A stretch of DNA of 64,000 nt from Confluentibacter sediminis (GCF_003258355.1 NZ_QKPO01000015.1:1-64000), one strand, 5' to 3'; positions 1 through 9,201 are shown, counted from the first letter of the stretch. Numbers and translations: made by a program. Notes: generated by a model from the letters alone, not told the origin.

Positions 1-346
1 GAAATGTCACTTCGAGTGAATTTGTGAAGGACAACGAAACAAATTTGTATCGAGAAGCAGCATAACGAAAACAGTTCTCAATACGATGCTCCTGCGTCGC
101 ATCACTCGAACTGACAGGCTAACTAAAAAACATCATTAATAACGAAATCTCACTTCGAGTGAATTCGTGAAGGGCAACAAAACAAACTTGTATCGAGAAG
201 CAGCATCACTAAAACGGTTCTCGATACGATGCTCCTTCGTCGCATCACTCGAACTGTCAGGCTAACTAAAAAACATCATCAATAACGAAATGTCACTTCG
301 AGTGAATTTGTGAAGGACAACGAAACAAATTTGTATCGAGAAGCAG
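1..346. repeat. 143-bp tandem repeat, about 2.4 copies
   Basis: Three copies begin at 1, 144 and 287, an exact 143-base period; the third stops after about 60 bases. Each full unit is an imperfect long palindrome. A left arm containing CACTTCGAGTG and TATCGAGAAG is answered by a right arm containing TTCTCGATACGA and CACTCGAAC, with a purine-rich centre. Copies differ by a few substitutions. No open frame runs through it. This looks like an intergenic palindromic repeat of the dispersed flavobacterial type, here amplified in tandem. It may extend left of the window. Confidence 0.9.
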
Positions 347-408
347 ATAAACCAGAGCTCTCCATACAAAATAGCTCGTGCTTCATTATGTCGAACTGGC
401 ATTCACAC

Positions 409-1098
409 TTAAAAAAACTCACGATACTGCATGACTCGAAAGTCAAACGTATTAAACGCAGGGTTGTTGGCTTTTAATTGCTGATAAAGAGGTATGCTAC
501 TTATCGACATATTAGCAGCTCCGGACACGGAGGTTAACGACACGGTTTTAATGAGTCTTTCTGTTGGAAGCGATGGTTTCGTTTCACTCGCCATAACAGG
601 CAATACAAACTGATGGATTCTTGGAATGTCATTCGACACCAATTCTAATCTAATCCCATAATCCTTAATATGTCTTCTAAAGAAATATTCGGGACCGTTT
701 TTACTATTCCCGCCCGTAAACAGTAAAGTATCAATATTAGGAAACTGCTTTAAATAGCCTATTAAATTACGCAATTGTATGTTTTTCATCCCTAAATCGG
801 AGGCATCAATCTTGTCGCGTTCACAACTTTCAACAATATCGCAAACACCAATATGGTGTTCTATTAAAAACTGTTTCCGCTGAGTAACAGCTTCTTCAGA
901 ATTGTCATACCTCAGCTTAAGATGATGAATGTGGTCTATATACAACCATAGCGAATTGTAATAACTGCCATAACAAAAATCCACATCTTTTTCCAATAGA
1001 TTACCCGTAGAAAAACGTGGTGGCGGCAAAGTACCAACAATTAGTTTTTTAGTGGTTTCTTTTATAAAGGGCTGATAGGGATGGGTGTGTTTGAACAC
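409..1098 (-). CDS. Uracil-DNA glycosylase superfamily protein
   Basis: 229 residues. The N-terminal LIVGTLPPPRF is the glycine/proline-rich motif 1 region of uracil-DNA glycosylases. GSYYNSLW follows, then GVCDIVESCERDKIDASD, which resembles the GIwDvl-SCeReGSlD segment of the family 6 (hypoxanthine/uracil) glycosylases. LLFTGGNSKNG corresponds to the central strand before the C-terminal motif. By family it would excise deaminated bases from DNA in the cytoplasm; substrate is not certain. The start codon appears to be GTG, with no in-frame ATG near it. It stands alone, read toward the tandem repeat. Confidence 0.65.
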   Translation of the reverse strand: MFKHTHPYQPFIKETTKKLIVGTLPPPRFSTGNLLEKDVDFCYGSYYNSLWLYIDHIHHLKLRYDNSEEAVTQRKQFLIEHHIGVCDIVESCERDKIDASDLGMKNIQLRNLIGYLKQFPNIDTLLFTGGNSKNGPEYFFRRHIKDYGIRLELVSNDIPRIHQFVLPVMASETKPSLPTERLIKTVSLTSVSGAANMSISSIPLYQQLKANNPAFNTFDFRVMQYREFF

Positions 1099-1163
1099 TT
1101 TTTACTTTGCTTTTATCTTAATTTTTTATATATTATTCATCTAACACTAAAACTTAGTATCCT

Positions 1164-1298
1164 ATGGGAAAAGGTGACAAAAAAACAAAACGCGGAAAAA
1201 TAAACAGAGGTACTTTTGGAACCAGAAGACCACGAATTAAGAAAAAACGTTCGGCAGAAAGCAAAATAAGTATCGGCAACAAAGCCACTGTTAAATAA
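1164..1298 (+). CDS. thx: 30S ribosomal protein THX
   Basis: A 44-residue, strongly basic protein beginning MGKGDKKTKRGKI and continuing NRGTFGTRRPRIKKKR. This is the signature of the small ribosomal protein THX (bTHX), which sits at the head of the 30S subunit in Thermus and Bacteroidota. The ATG at 1164 opens the frame and TAA ends at 1298, one base before the convergent TPR gene's stop. It is shorter than usual ORF cut-offs, so it is easily missed. The N-terminal GKGDxxTxRGK pattern makes the call fairly secure. Confidence 0.85.
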   Translation: MGKGDKKTKRGKINRGTFGTRRPRIKKKRSAESKISIGNKATVK

Positions 1299-2021
1299 CT
1301 ACAAACTATTTCTTAGCTTTTCAACTTCTGCAATGGTATGTCTATAAAGGCGCTGATTTTGTTTGGTCATGTTTTGGGACTCCATATAAATTTCATCTAA
1401 AATAGCTTTAGCCTCTTCCGTTTTATGCCTCGTCAATAAAAATTTGGCCAATACAAAACGTTCTTCATAAAAGGAATATCGAATATCTATTTCTTTTAAA
1501 TTCGCCTCAGCCTCTTCTAGTTTGCCCAATTTCTCTAATGCCAAACCATATAAAAATTGCGACCTCACTTTTAAAAATTCCGAACTCTCTTTTATCTTTT
1601 CAGCATATAGAATCACTTGATTATAATCTCCCACATTAAAATAACATTCTATAAGTTGTTTAATCACATAGGAGTCGTTTTGAAGATTATCGTCTAAGGC
1701 ATCTAAATAATGTGGAATGGCACTGTTATAATCTTTATTCTCTAAAAAGGCATCCGCTAAATTAACGCGGTTTTGGTAGGTTTCGGAGAATTTCAGTTTC
1801 TTTTCTAAATCCTTTATCTTTTTTGTCGGATTAATGATAGACACCAAATTATCCTGTATTTTCTCGGCATCCCGCTTGTTATAAACCTGGGTTATTAAAT
1901 AAATCACACAGCCAATCAACGGAAGAAACAAGATAACAAATACCCAATAATACGGATTTCTATTCTTGAATAGATGATAAATACAATACGCCTGAAGGGC
2001 TATAATAAAATAATAATACAT
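1299..2021 (-). CDS. TPR protein with PLDc_N-type membrane anchor
   Basis: 240 residues. Residues 1-45 hold two hydrophobic helices with the NPYYWVFVILFLPLIGCVIYL pattern, which resembles the phospholipase D nuclease N-terminal (PLDc_N) membrane domain. Residues from about 65 onward are helical repeats of tetratricopeptide type, for example DYNSAIPHYLDAL and KLEEAEANLKEI. There is no HKD phospholipase domain, so it is not an enzyme of that class. It is probably an inner-membrane scaffold protein with the TPR part in the cytoplasm. Its partner is unknown. Its stop abuts that of thx. Confidence 0.7.
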   Translation of the reverse strand: MYYYFIIALQAYCIYHLFKNRNPYYWVFVILFLPLIGCVIYLITQVYNKRDAEKIQDNLVSIINPTKKIKDLEKKLKFSETYQNRVNLADAFLENKDYNSAIPHYLDALDDNLQNDSYVIKQLIECYFNVGDYNQVILYAEKIKESSEFLKVRSQFLYGLALEKLGKLEEAEANLKEIDIRYSFYEERFVLAKFLLTRHKTEEAKAILDEIYMESQNMTKQNQRLYRHTIAEVEKLRNSL

Positions 2022-2069
2022 TATTGAATCTTAGTTAAAAACCGTTTCTACAATGATACAAAATAAGTA

Positions 2070-2828
2070 TCACCTAATGAATACTAATTCGGTTTCAGTT
2101 GACATGGGTTCGCTAAAATGGTATCCTTCGTAGTTAAACCCTTTAACATCCTCTATAGTATTGGCATTGGTATCAATAATATACCGCGCCATACGTCCGC
2201 GAGCCTCCTTAGCGAAAAACGAAATAATCTTATACTCCCCATTTTTAAATTCTTTAAAATGGCAAGTCAACACAGGTACTTTTAACAGTTTGGTATTTAT
2301 CGCTTTAAAATATTCGTTACTGGCAAGGTTTAAAAACAATTCCCCCACCTCTAGTTCCTCATTTAAAGCTTTGGTAATGGTTTTATTCCAAAACTCATAT
2401 AAGTTCTTGTTTTTACCAATGGCAAACTTAGTACCCATTTCTAATCGGTAAGGTTGAATTAAATCGGTTGGTTTTAACAAACCATACAAACCAGAAAGGA
2501 TACGAACGGTGTTATTAAGTTTATCAAATTTCTCTTTGGGAATGGTGTAAGCATCAAGGCCACGATACACATCCCCATTAAAAGCATACATAGCTTGGCG
2601 GGCATTATCGGTCGTAAACGGCAATTGCCATTCTTGATTACGCTCGTAGTTTAAGTGTCCCAAAGCATCGGAAATGCTCATAAGTTTAGACAAGCTTTTA
2701 GCCGATTTCTTTTTAAGCAACTTATTGATACGCTCTGAATCTTTTAAAAATGCAGCTTCGGTAAAGGTATTGTTAGGTATTTTACTTTCAAAATCCAAAG
2801 ACTTTGCTGGGGATAAAACTAATTTCAT
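2070..2828 (-). CDS. yaaA: Peroxide stress protein YaaA
   Basis: 252 residues, the usual length for the YaaA/DUF328 family. The start MKLVLSPAKSLDFES, the internal LSGLYGLLKPTDLIQPYRLEMGTK and the C-terminal KEARGRMARYIID plus FNYEGYHF are all family hallmarks. In E. coli YaaA limits intracellular free iron during H2O2 stress and so protects DNA. It is a single-gene unit read leftward, with a TAAATTTG element just upstream of the start. Confidence 0.95.
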   Translation of the reverse strand: MKLVLSPAKSLDFESKIPNNTFTEAAFLKDSERINKLLKKKSAKSLSKLMSISDALGHLNYERNQEWQLPFTTDNARQAMYAFNGDVYRGLDAYTIPKEKFDKLNNTVRILSGLYGLLKPTDLIQPYRLEMGTKFAIGKNKNLYEFWNKTITKALNEELEVGELFLNLASNEYFKAINTKLLKVPVLTCHFKEFKNGEYKIISFFAKEARGRMARYIIDTNANTIEDVKGFNYEGYHFSEPMSTETELVFIR

Positions 2829-2846
2829 AAACGTTTTTCTTTAAAC

Positions 2847-2854
2847 CAAATTTA
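2847..2854 (-). promoter_or_regulatory. Putative -7 element for yaaA
   Basis: TAAATTTG on the minus strand matches the Bacteroidota -7 consensus TAnnTTTG. It lies 18 bases from the yaaA ATG. A TTTG further upstream is about 25 bases away, longer than the usual spacing, so the -33 partner is doubtful. Confidence 0.4.
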
Positions 2855-2992
2855 CAATTACTATATCACTTATAAAATGCAAACCAACAATTATTTATGA
2901 TGCATGAATAAATTGAATTGATGATTTAAATAATAAATTTACTCATAAAAATTAATTAACTTCGTTTTACAACTAACACCAACACCACTAAA

Positions 2993-3484
2993 ATGAGACC
3001 ATTACACCCTCTATTCGCAGTTTCCTTACTAGCTATCTTCACCATTCATACTAACGCACAAACTATGACAAAAGAACAAAAAAACGCAGAAAAAACATTT
3101 ATTAAATATGCCGACGATGCTTTACAACTTATGAAACAAGAAGCCTTAAATATGAACATAAAAGGTGTTGGCTTGGTTTACTATATCCCTGGAGAGCAAA
3201 CCCAATCTTGGATTTCTAAAATGTTGGTAGTTGGAGCCACAGGTAACGAAGGCTACAACTTTATAGCTATCGCAAATTCTAAAGCTGGAGAAATGGCAGA
3301 AACACTTAAAAACAGCGGAAGCAAAGTAAGAAAAGTAAAAGTTGGAGAGTTTGATTATATAGGGGGAGCCATTAAAAAAATTAGCTCAGGTTATTTATTA
3401 GCAACATTTTCGGGAGCCAGTGGTGAGCAAGATTTTGCAGTTTCTAATAAGGGACTTGATTGGCTTTCTGAAAAATTTGAGTAA
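2993..3484 (+). CDS. Exported GlcG/HbpS-like (DUF336-type) protein
   Basis: 163 residues. Residues 1-22 form a Sec signal peptide ending in THTNAQ-type sequence. The mature part has a GlcG/HbpS-like layout: a central strand with GVGLVYYIPG, a helix NFIAIANSKAGEMAETL, then GEFDYIGGAI and the C-terminal SGASGEQDFAVSNKGLDWL, which resembles the G-xx-qDexvaxxGlxxL end of DUF336 proteins. HbpS homologues bind haem outside the cell in actinomycetes. The role here is not known. It lies 156 bases upstream of the exported enolase-superfamily gene in the same direction. Confidence 0.6.
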   Translation: MRPLHPLFAVSLLAIFTIHTNAQTMTKEQKNAEKTFIKYADDALQLMKQEALNMNIKGVGLVYYIPGEQTQSWISKMLVVGATGNEGYNFIAIANSKAGEMAETLKNSGSKVRKVKVGEFDYIGGAIKKISSGYLLATFSGASGEQDFAVSNKGLDWLSEKFE

Positions 3485-3640
3485 ATTTCATTTTTAGAAT
3501 ATTTTACACAATAAATTAACTTTCAAATAATTACAAACAATAAAGTTTATGACATTTTAATTATATTAAATAGTATTCTATCTCTTAACTGAGATTTGAA
3601 TGCTTTATCATCAAGTACCAACTAACTAAAACCACCACAT

Positions 3641-5140
3641 ATGAAACATGTATTGAAAGAGCTCATTGCTAAAAACAAAGAGGAAGAAAAAACCTATACA
3701 GTATCCAGACAAGCAGAAATTGAAAACCCAAAAACAGGAGATGACAGAAGAACATTTCTAAAAAAAACGGCCTTGGGCGGTATGGCTTTAACAGGTCTTA
3801 TGGGCTTGTCTGTTGAAGACACGGTAGCTCAAACGACTTCAAAAGTCAATCGCTTTTCATCACCATCCGATTTAAAAATAACCGATATGCGCTATGCCCT
3901 CACCAATGTTATGGGTGGCACTGCTATTATCCGTATAGATACCAATCAAGGTATTTATGGTTTGGGCGAAGTTAGAGATGCAGCCGATGTGCGTTATGCC
4001 CTATTTTTAAAAAGCCGTATTCTGGGTGAAAACCCATGTAATGTTGAAAAAATATTTAAGACCATCAAACAATTTGGCGGCCCTGCAAGACAAGCAGGAG
4101 GTGTTTGTTCCGTTGAAATGGCATTATGGGATTTATGTGGAAAAGCCTATAATGTGCCTGCTTGGCAATTATTAGGAGGACGTTATCGTGACAAAGTAAG
4201 AATGTATGCCGATACCCCAGAAGCGAGTTCTCCTGAAGAACAAAAAAAATTAATAGAATACAGAATAAAAGAGCAAGGCTATACCTGGTTAAAAATGGAC
4301 GTATCCATCACTGAATTAAAGGGGAAACCAGGAACCGTAGTGAACAGTAAATTTTGGGAGGATAAAAATGCGAATTTGGCGCAATGGGGCGATCAAGAAA
4401 ACCCTATGTCTTATGCCAATACCATGCACCCATTTACACAAATACAGATTACCGAAAAAGGCTTAGAAGAATTGGCGAGTATTGTTGAAAATGTTCGGAA
4501 TATGGTCGGTTATGACATTCCTATTTCAACAGACCATTATGGGCATTTCGATTTAAATAATGGCATCCGTTTAGCCAAATCTTTAGAAAAATACAGACTA
4601 GCTTGGTTTGAAGATATGGTACCTTGGCAATATACCGAACAATGGAAAACCATCACTAATGCCATAGAAACCCCTACTACAACCGGAGAAGATATTTATT
4701 TGTTAAAAGATTTCAAACCGTTAATCCACGAAAGAGCTGTAGACATTATTCATCCAGATTTGGCATCTTCAGGCGGTTTGTTAGAAACGAAACGCATCGG
4801 CGATTATGCAGAAGAATTTGGAGTGGCTATGGCCATGCATCAAGCCGGTACGCCCGTGTCATTCATGTCCTGTGTGCATTGTGCTGCCGCTACTCAAAAC
4901 TTCTTGGCATTGGAACATCACTCAGTAGATTTACCTTGGTGGGAAGATTTAGTGACGATGGTAGATGGCGGAAAAATGATTGAAAAAGGGTTTGCCAGAG
5001 TGCCACTTACAGCTCCTGGATTGGGCATTGTGTTAAATGAAGATGTCTTGAAAGATCATTTACATCCTAGAGACAAGAGCTATTTCAAATCTACCGATGA
5101 GTGGAACGAAAGACGCTCCCACGATAGAACTTATAGTTAA
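3641..5140 (+). CDS. Tat-exported mandelate racemase/enolase-superfamily enzyme
   Basis: 499 residues. A long n-region leads to the twin-arginine motif DRRTFLKK (Arg36-Arg37), then a hydrophobic stretch and VAQ, so the folded enzyme is predicted to go to the periplasm. The barrel carries the expected metal ligands Asp298, Glu324 (WFEDMVPW) and Glu350 (TTGEDIYL), the base candidate Lys218 in WLKMD, and His400 in AMHQAG. Enolase-superfamily enzymes of this kind abstract a proton next to a carboxylate, often to dehydrate sugar acids. The substrate cannot be read from the sequence. It is followed 33 bases later by an exported RraA-like gene, which suggests sequential steps. Confidence 0.85.
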   Translation: MKHVLKELIAKNKEEEKTYTVSRQAEIENPKTGDDRRTFLKKTALGGMALTGLMGLSVEDTVAQTTSKVNRFSSPSDLKITDMRYALTNVMGGTAIIRIDTNQGIYGLGEVRDAADVRYALFLKSRILGENPCNVEKIFKTIKQFGGPARQAGGVCSVEMALWDLCGKAYNVPAWQLLGGRYRDKVRMYADTPEASSPEEQKKLIEYRIKEQGYTWLKMDVSITELKGKPGTVVNSKFWEDKNANLAQWGDQENPMSYANTMHPFTQIQITEKGLEELASIVENVRNMVGYDIPISTDHYGHFDLNNGIRLAKSLEKYRLAWFEDMVPWQYTEQWKTITNAIETPTTTGEDIYLLKDFKPLIHERAVDIIHPDLASSGGLLETKRIGDYAEEFGVAMAMHQAGTPVSFMSCVHCAAATQNFLALEHHSVDLPWWEDLVTMVDGGKMIEKGFARVPLTAPGLGIVLNEDVLKDHLHPRDKSYFKSTDEWNERRSHDRTYS

Positions 5141-5173
5141 TCAACTTCAAATAAATCAAATAATTATCTACAA

Positions 5174-6106
5174 ATGAAAAAAATACTTTTAGCAACCTTA
5201 AGCCTGCTTACGCTTTATACGTTAGAGGCTCAAGAAGTCACTGCAACTCCAGAATACATTAAAATGCTGACCTCTAAATGGACTGGCGAACGTTTAGAAG
5301 ATGGCAGACCCAAAGTCTCTGATGCTGTCTTGCAACGGTTAAAAAAAATACGCATAGAAGAAGCTTGGGGGTTTTTACGAAATAAAGGCTTCAACAACCA
5401 ACATGAAGGCAATTGGCAAATCATCCATCCAGAAGATGTCATGACTGGGCGCGTCCTTACCGCACAATATATGCCATTACGCCCCGACTTTCAGCAAGTC
5501 ATTAAAAAACAAGGTGGATTGGAAAAACGCGATACTATTGGAGGCAGTAACTCATGGCCTATAGAAATACTTAAATCTGGTGACGTGTATGTGGCAGACG
5601 GCTATGGCCGTATTGTAGATGGTACTTTAATAGGTTCTAACTTAGGAAACGCCATTTATGCCAATTCTAAAAACGGGGTTATTTTTGATGGGGGCATTCG
5701 CGATTTAGGTGGCTTATTGGAGATTGAAGGCTTTAATGGCTGGTATCGTGGTGAAGACCCATCGTACCTGCAACAAGAAATGCTTACCACAATCAATATG
5801 CCTATTCGTATTGGAAGGACTACTGTCTTACCGGGAGATGTGGTGTTGGCAAACAGACATGGCACGGTATTTATCCCCGCCTATTTGGTTGATGAATTGG
5901 TTATTTCTTCAGAATTTGTGGCATTGCAAGATGAGTTCGGTTTCCAAAGACTACGTGAAAAAACATACTCGGCAGGTCAAATTGATGCCAGATGGACGGA
6001 TGACATAAAAAATGACTTTAAAGGCTGGCTACAAAAATACCCAGACAGTAAATTGCCGATGACACATAAAGAATTGAATGATTATATGAAAGCTAGAAAT
6101 TATTGA
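5174..6106 (+). CDS. Exported RraA-like/HMG-CHA aldolase-type enzyme
   Basis: 310 residues. Residues 1-19 are a Sec signal peptide (LLATLSLLTLYTLEAQ). The core has the RraA/aldolase fold signature: GDVYVADGYGRI, LGNAIYANSKNGVIFDGGIRD with the Arg-Asp pair, and PGDVVLANRHGTVFIP. The GG-IRD motif binds divalent metal and oxaloacetate-like substrates in the class II HMG/CHA aldolases; true RraA inhibits RNase E. An exported copy cannot act on RNase E, so an aldolase or decarboxylase acting on the product of the preceding enolase-superfamily enzyme is more likely. It probably shares that gene's transcript. Confidence 0.8.
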   Translation: MKKILLATLSLLTLYTLEAQEVTATPEYIKMLTSKWTGERLEDGRPKVSDAVLQRLKKIRIEEAWGFLRNKGFNNQHEGNWQIIHPEDVMTGRVLTAQYMPLRPDFQQVIKKQGGLEKRDTIGGSNSWPIEILKSGDVYVADGYGRIVDGTLIGSNLGNAIYANSKNGVIFDGGIRDLGGLLEIEGFNGWYRGEDPSYLQQEMLTTINMPIRIGRTTVLPGDVVLANRHGTVFIPAYLVDELVISSEFVALQDEFGFQRLREKTYSAGQIDARWTDDIKNDFKGWLQKYPDSKLPMTHKELNDYMKARNY

Positions 6107-6190
6107 TTTTATAAAACATTTTAACGAAATTCATTTAATAACTGATATAAAACATTTCAACGATTTTATATTATTGTAGTTAAATAAGTT

Positions 6191-7234
6191 TTAATCTTCC
6201 AACTCTTGATATTTAGAATACGTTCGCCATTTTTCAATACATTGTTGCATATCTTCTGGAATTTCAGAATTAAAGCGCATAAACTCACCTGTTTTAGGAT
6301 GTTTAAAACCCAACGTTTTAGCATGTAAAGCTTGGCGTGGCAAGATTTTAAAACAGTTATCTACAAACTGTTTGTATTTTGTAAATGTGGTACCTTTTAA
6401 AATAAGGTCCCCTCCATAACGCTCGTCGTTAAACAAAGTATGCCCTATATGTTTCATATGTACACGTATTTGATGTGTACGACCCGTTTCCAACTTACAT
6501 GACACTAAAGTGACATAACCCAAACGCTCCATTACTTTATAATGGGTGACAGCGGGTTTCCCTTTATCGGCTTCATCACCTAAAAAAACCGTGTTCTGCA
6601 ATCTGTTTTTAGGATGTCTACCAATATGCCCTTCCACGGTGCCTTCGTTTTCTTCTATGTTTCCCCAAACCAAAGCAACATATTCACGTTCACTGGTTTT
6701 TTCAGCAAATTGCAATGATAAATGCGCCATAGCGTGTTCGGTTTTAGCAATCACTAAAAGTCCGCTAGTATCCTTATCAATTCTATGTACCAAGCCTGGG
6801 CGTTCACTGGAGTTGTTTGGCAAATTATCGAACCTGTAAATCAAAGCATTTATTAGCGTTCCAGAATAGTTCCCATGTCCAGGATGCACGACCATTCCAG
6901 CTTGTTTGTTTACCACTAATAGCTCATCATCCTCATAAACCACATCAATAGGTATATTCTCCCCTACTAATAAGTTTTCGTGTGGTGGATGTGTAAACAA
7001 TACACGAATAGCATCAAAAGGCTTTACTTTATAATTAGATTTTACTGGAATATCGTTAACGAAAATACTGCCATTTTTAGCTCCTGCCTGAATTTTATTT
7101 CGGGTGGCGTTTTCAATACGATTCATTAAATATTTGTCGATACGAAGAGGACTCTGCCCTTTATCAACCGTAAACGCATAATGCTCATAAAGATCACTTT
7201 CTTCATCAAGAAATTCTGGTGTATAGTCTTCCAT
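6191..7234 (-). CDS. rluD: 23S rRNA pseudouridine synthase RluD family
   Basis: 347 residues. An S4 RNA-binding domain (about 25-85) is followed by the RluA-type catalytic domain with the motif GLVHRIDKDTSGLLVIAKT, which includes the catalytic Asp. GRTHQIRVHMKHIGH is the second conserved block. The family isomerises uridines in 23S rRNA helix 69 or nearby. It is read with the upstream PASTA gene (65-base gap), an arrangement common in flavobacteria. Confidence 0.93.
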   Translation of the reverse strand: MEDYTPEFLDEESDLYEHYAFTVDKGQSPLRIDKYLMNRIENATRNKIQAGAKNGSIFVNDIPVKSNYKVKPFDAIRVLFTHPPHENLLVGENIPIDVVYEDDELLVVNKQAGMVVHPGHGNYSGTLINALIYRFDNLPNNSSERPGLVHRIDKDTSGLLVIAKTEHAMAHLSLQFAEKTSEREYVALVWGNIEENEGTVEGHIGRHPKNRLQNTVFLGDEADKGKPAVTHYKVMERLGYVTLVSCKLETGRTHQIRVHMKHIGHTLFNDERYGGDLILKGTTFTKYKQFVDNCFKILPRQALHAKTLGFKHPKTGEFMRFNSEIPEDMQQCIEKWRTYSKYQELED

Positions 7235-7298
7235 TTAATATAGTCACTGGGATTAACCAGAGGAGTTTATTTAAATAATCTAAGGGTATTTCAGAAGA

Positions 7299-7910
7299 TT
7301 AATTATCGGTTTCAGAATCACTTGTGGTGGACGTTTCGTCATCTGGAGTTCCAGAATTGGGTCTATTCCCATTGCCGAGCACCAAATCTATTTTAGACGT
7401 TTTTGGCAATTTGGTATCAGTATGAATTTCTTTTCCATTATAAAGCATTTCCAACACCACATCTTTACCAATATTATCTACATACGTAAGTTTTCCTAAT
7501 TGAAAACCTACGGCTTCAAGCGTGGGCACAGCTTGTCTTAAAGTCTTCTCGGTTAAATCTGGTACTAACATTTTTCTATATCCCGACGGATTGAGCGTTA
7601 TGTAGATTTTTCGGTCTTCTTTAACTTTAGTTCCAGCCGATGGGTCTTGCTCAATAACTGAAAATTTAGGATAATCTGGATTATAATTTGCTGAGTCTTG
7701 AATTTGCAGTACCAACCTATTATTCTTAAGTTCCATTTCAGCAACATTTATAGATTTACCCGTAAGATTTGGCACTGTTTCAAATTCACCATGATTGGTT
7801 GAAATATTTAGCCACTTCATTAAAATAAAAGTAAGCACAAAAATAGCCACAAGAGCCAATATTATTTGTTTTAAAAACGCTTTACTGGATAGAAATTTTA
7901 TAATGCTCAT
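7299..7910 (-). CDS. PASTA-domain membrane protein
   Basis: 203 residues from the ATG at 7910; a longer TTG-started frame to 7940 exists but adds only ten residues ahead of the membrane helix. One transmembrane segment (about 15-35) is followed by PASTA repeats, for example ETVPNLTGKSINVAEMELKN and KMLVPDLTEKTLRQAVPTLEAVGF. The tail is rich in Thr, Ser, Asp and Glu. PASTA domains bind peptidoglycan precursors or muropeptides in other bacteria. There is no kinase or penicillin-binding domain. The divergent neighbour is ddl, also a cell wall gene. Confidence 0.85.
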   Translation of the reverse strand: MSIIKFLSSKAFLKQIILALVAIFVLTFILMKWLNISTNHGEFETVPNLTGKSINVAEMELKNNRLVLQIQDSANYNPDYPKFSVIEQDPSAGTKVKEDRKIYITLNPSGYRKMLVPDLTEKTLRQAVPTLEAVGFQLGKLTYVDNIGKDVVLEMLYNGKEIHTDTKLPKTSKIDLVLGNGNRPNSGTPDDETSTTSDSETDN

Positions 7911-7993
7911 GAATTCAAAATATTTAACAAAACTAAACAAATTATATGATTCAAAAATTCTATTCGTTTAATTTTCGGTTTTATATATACGTT

Positions 7994-8025
7994 TATCAAA
8001 AATAAAAAGGTTTTTATTTTTGATA
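7994..8025. repeat. AT-rich 15-bp perfect inverted repeat
   Basis: Arms 7994-8008 and 8011-8025 are perfect reverse complements around a two-base centre (GG). It lies in the 316-base divergent region between the PASTA gene and ddl. It could be an operator or a small transcription-blocking hairpin. Nothing else recognisable is visible in this intergenic stretch. Confidence 0.6.
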
Positions 8026-8226
8026 ATTATTTCATCTTTCTTCATTCTTTTTAGAAAAAATAAATGATATTTTTACAGAACGGTTAAACCTTTTATTTAT
8101 TTAAAATTTGCATGACATGAGCATGACGAAAACTCGATGCAACGACTAGTAAAGATACAAGACTCGAGGGATAACGAACAGATGAATCAATAAATATGAC
8201 CGATAAAAAACAGTAAACATCTACCT

Positions 8227-9201
8227 ATGAAAAAGAATATTGCCATCATTATGGGAGGCTACTCTAGCGAATATAAAATCTCTTTAATAAGCGGAAATAT
8301 GGTTTACGAAACCTTAGATGCTTCAAAATATAATGCCTATCGCATCCATATTTTTAAGGATAAATGGGTATATGTGGATGATAATGAGAATGAATTCCCA
8401 ATTGATAAAAATGATTTTTCGGTTACCGTAAATGGACAAAAGACCATGTTTCACTGTGTGTTTAATGCCATACATGGTTCTCCAGGAGAAGACGGTTATA
8501 TACAAGCATATTTTAAATTATTGAATATGCCCCATACGAGTTGCGATATGCATCAAGCGACGCTTACTTTTAATAAACGGGATTGCTTAAGTGTTTTAAA
8601 ACCTTATGGCATAAAAATGGCAGAATCTTTTTATATAAATCTTGGTGATGAGATTGATGAAGATGCCATTATCAATAAAGTAGGCTTGCCATGTTTTGTA
8701 AAAGCCAATAAAGCAGGCAGTAGTTTTGGAGTCTCTAAAGTTTACAAAAAAGAGGAATTACAAAAAGCGATTGCAGTGTCTTTCAAGGAAGACGATGAAA
8801 TTATAATAGAATCCTTTTTGGAAGGCAAAGAAGTATCGGTAGGTGTAATAACATACCAAGGCGATACCAAAGTATTACCCATTACCGAAATTGTTAGCGA
8901 GAACGATTTTTTTGATTACGAAGCTAAATATCAAGGGAAATCTCAAGAAATAACACCTGCCAGATTAACCAAAGAAGAAGAAGACAAAGTAAACCAAGTA
9001 GCTAAACAGGTTTATGAAGTTTTAAAAATGAAAGGTTTTTCTAGAAGTGAATATATTTTTAAGAATGGAGAACCCCATCTATTGGAAGTAAATACCATTC
9101 CTGGTCTGACCAAAGAAAGTATTTTACCGCAACAAGCCAAAGCGGCTGGCATTAGCCTGTCTGCCTTGTTTGACAATGCTATTGAAGAGGCTTTAAAATA
9201 A
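8227..9201 (+). CDS. ddl: D-alanine--D-alanine ligase
   Basis: 324 residues of the ATP-grasp family. The N-terminal IAIIMGGYSSEYKISLISG is the Ddl start, and HGSPGEDGYIQAYF is the conserved first-substrate loop. KANKAGSSFGVSKV and the C-terminal LLEVNTIPGLTKESILPQQ carry the ATP and Mg-binding residues. It joins two D-Ala residues for peptidoglycan precursor synthesis in the cytoplasm. coaD follows 30 bases later. Confidence 0.97.
   Translation: MKKNIAIIMGGYSSEYKISLISGNMVYETLDASKYNAYRIHIFKDKWVYVDDNENEFPIDKNDFSVTVNGQKTMFHCVFNAIHGSPGEDGYIQAYFKLLNMPHTSCDMHQATLTFNKRDCLSVLKPYGIKMAESFYINLGDEIDEDAIINKVGLPCFVKANKAGSSFGVSKVYKKEELQKAIAVSFKEDDEIIIESFLEGKEVSVGVITYQGDTKVLPITEIVSENDFFDYEAKYQGKSQEITPARLTKEEEDKVNQVAKQVYEVLKMKGFSRSEYIFKNGEPHLLEVNTIPGLTKESILPQQAKAAGISLSALFDNAIEEALK

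Noticed and set aside
1-346. Regularly spaced repeats considered as a CRISPR array
   Set aside because: The units are 143 bases long, adjoin each other with no unique spacers, and no cas genes are present.
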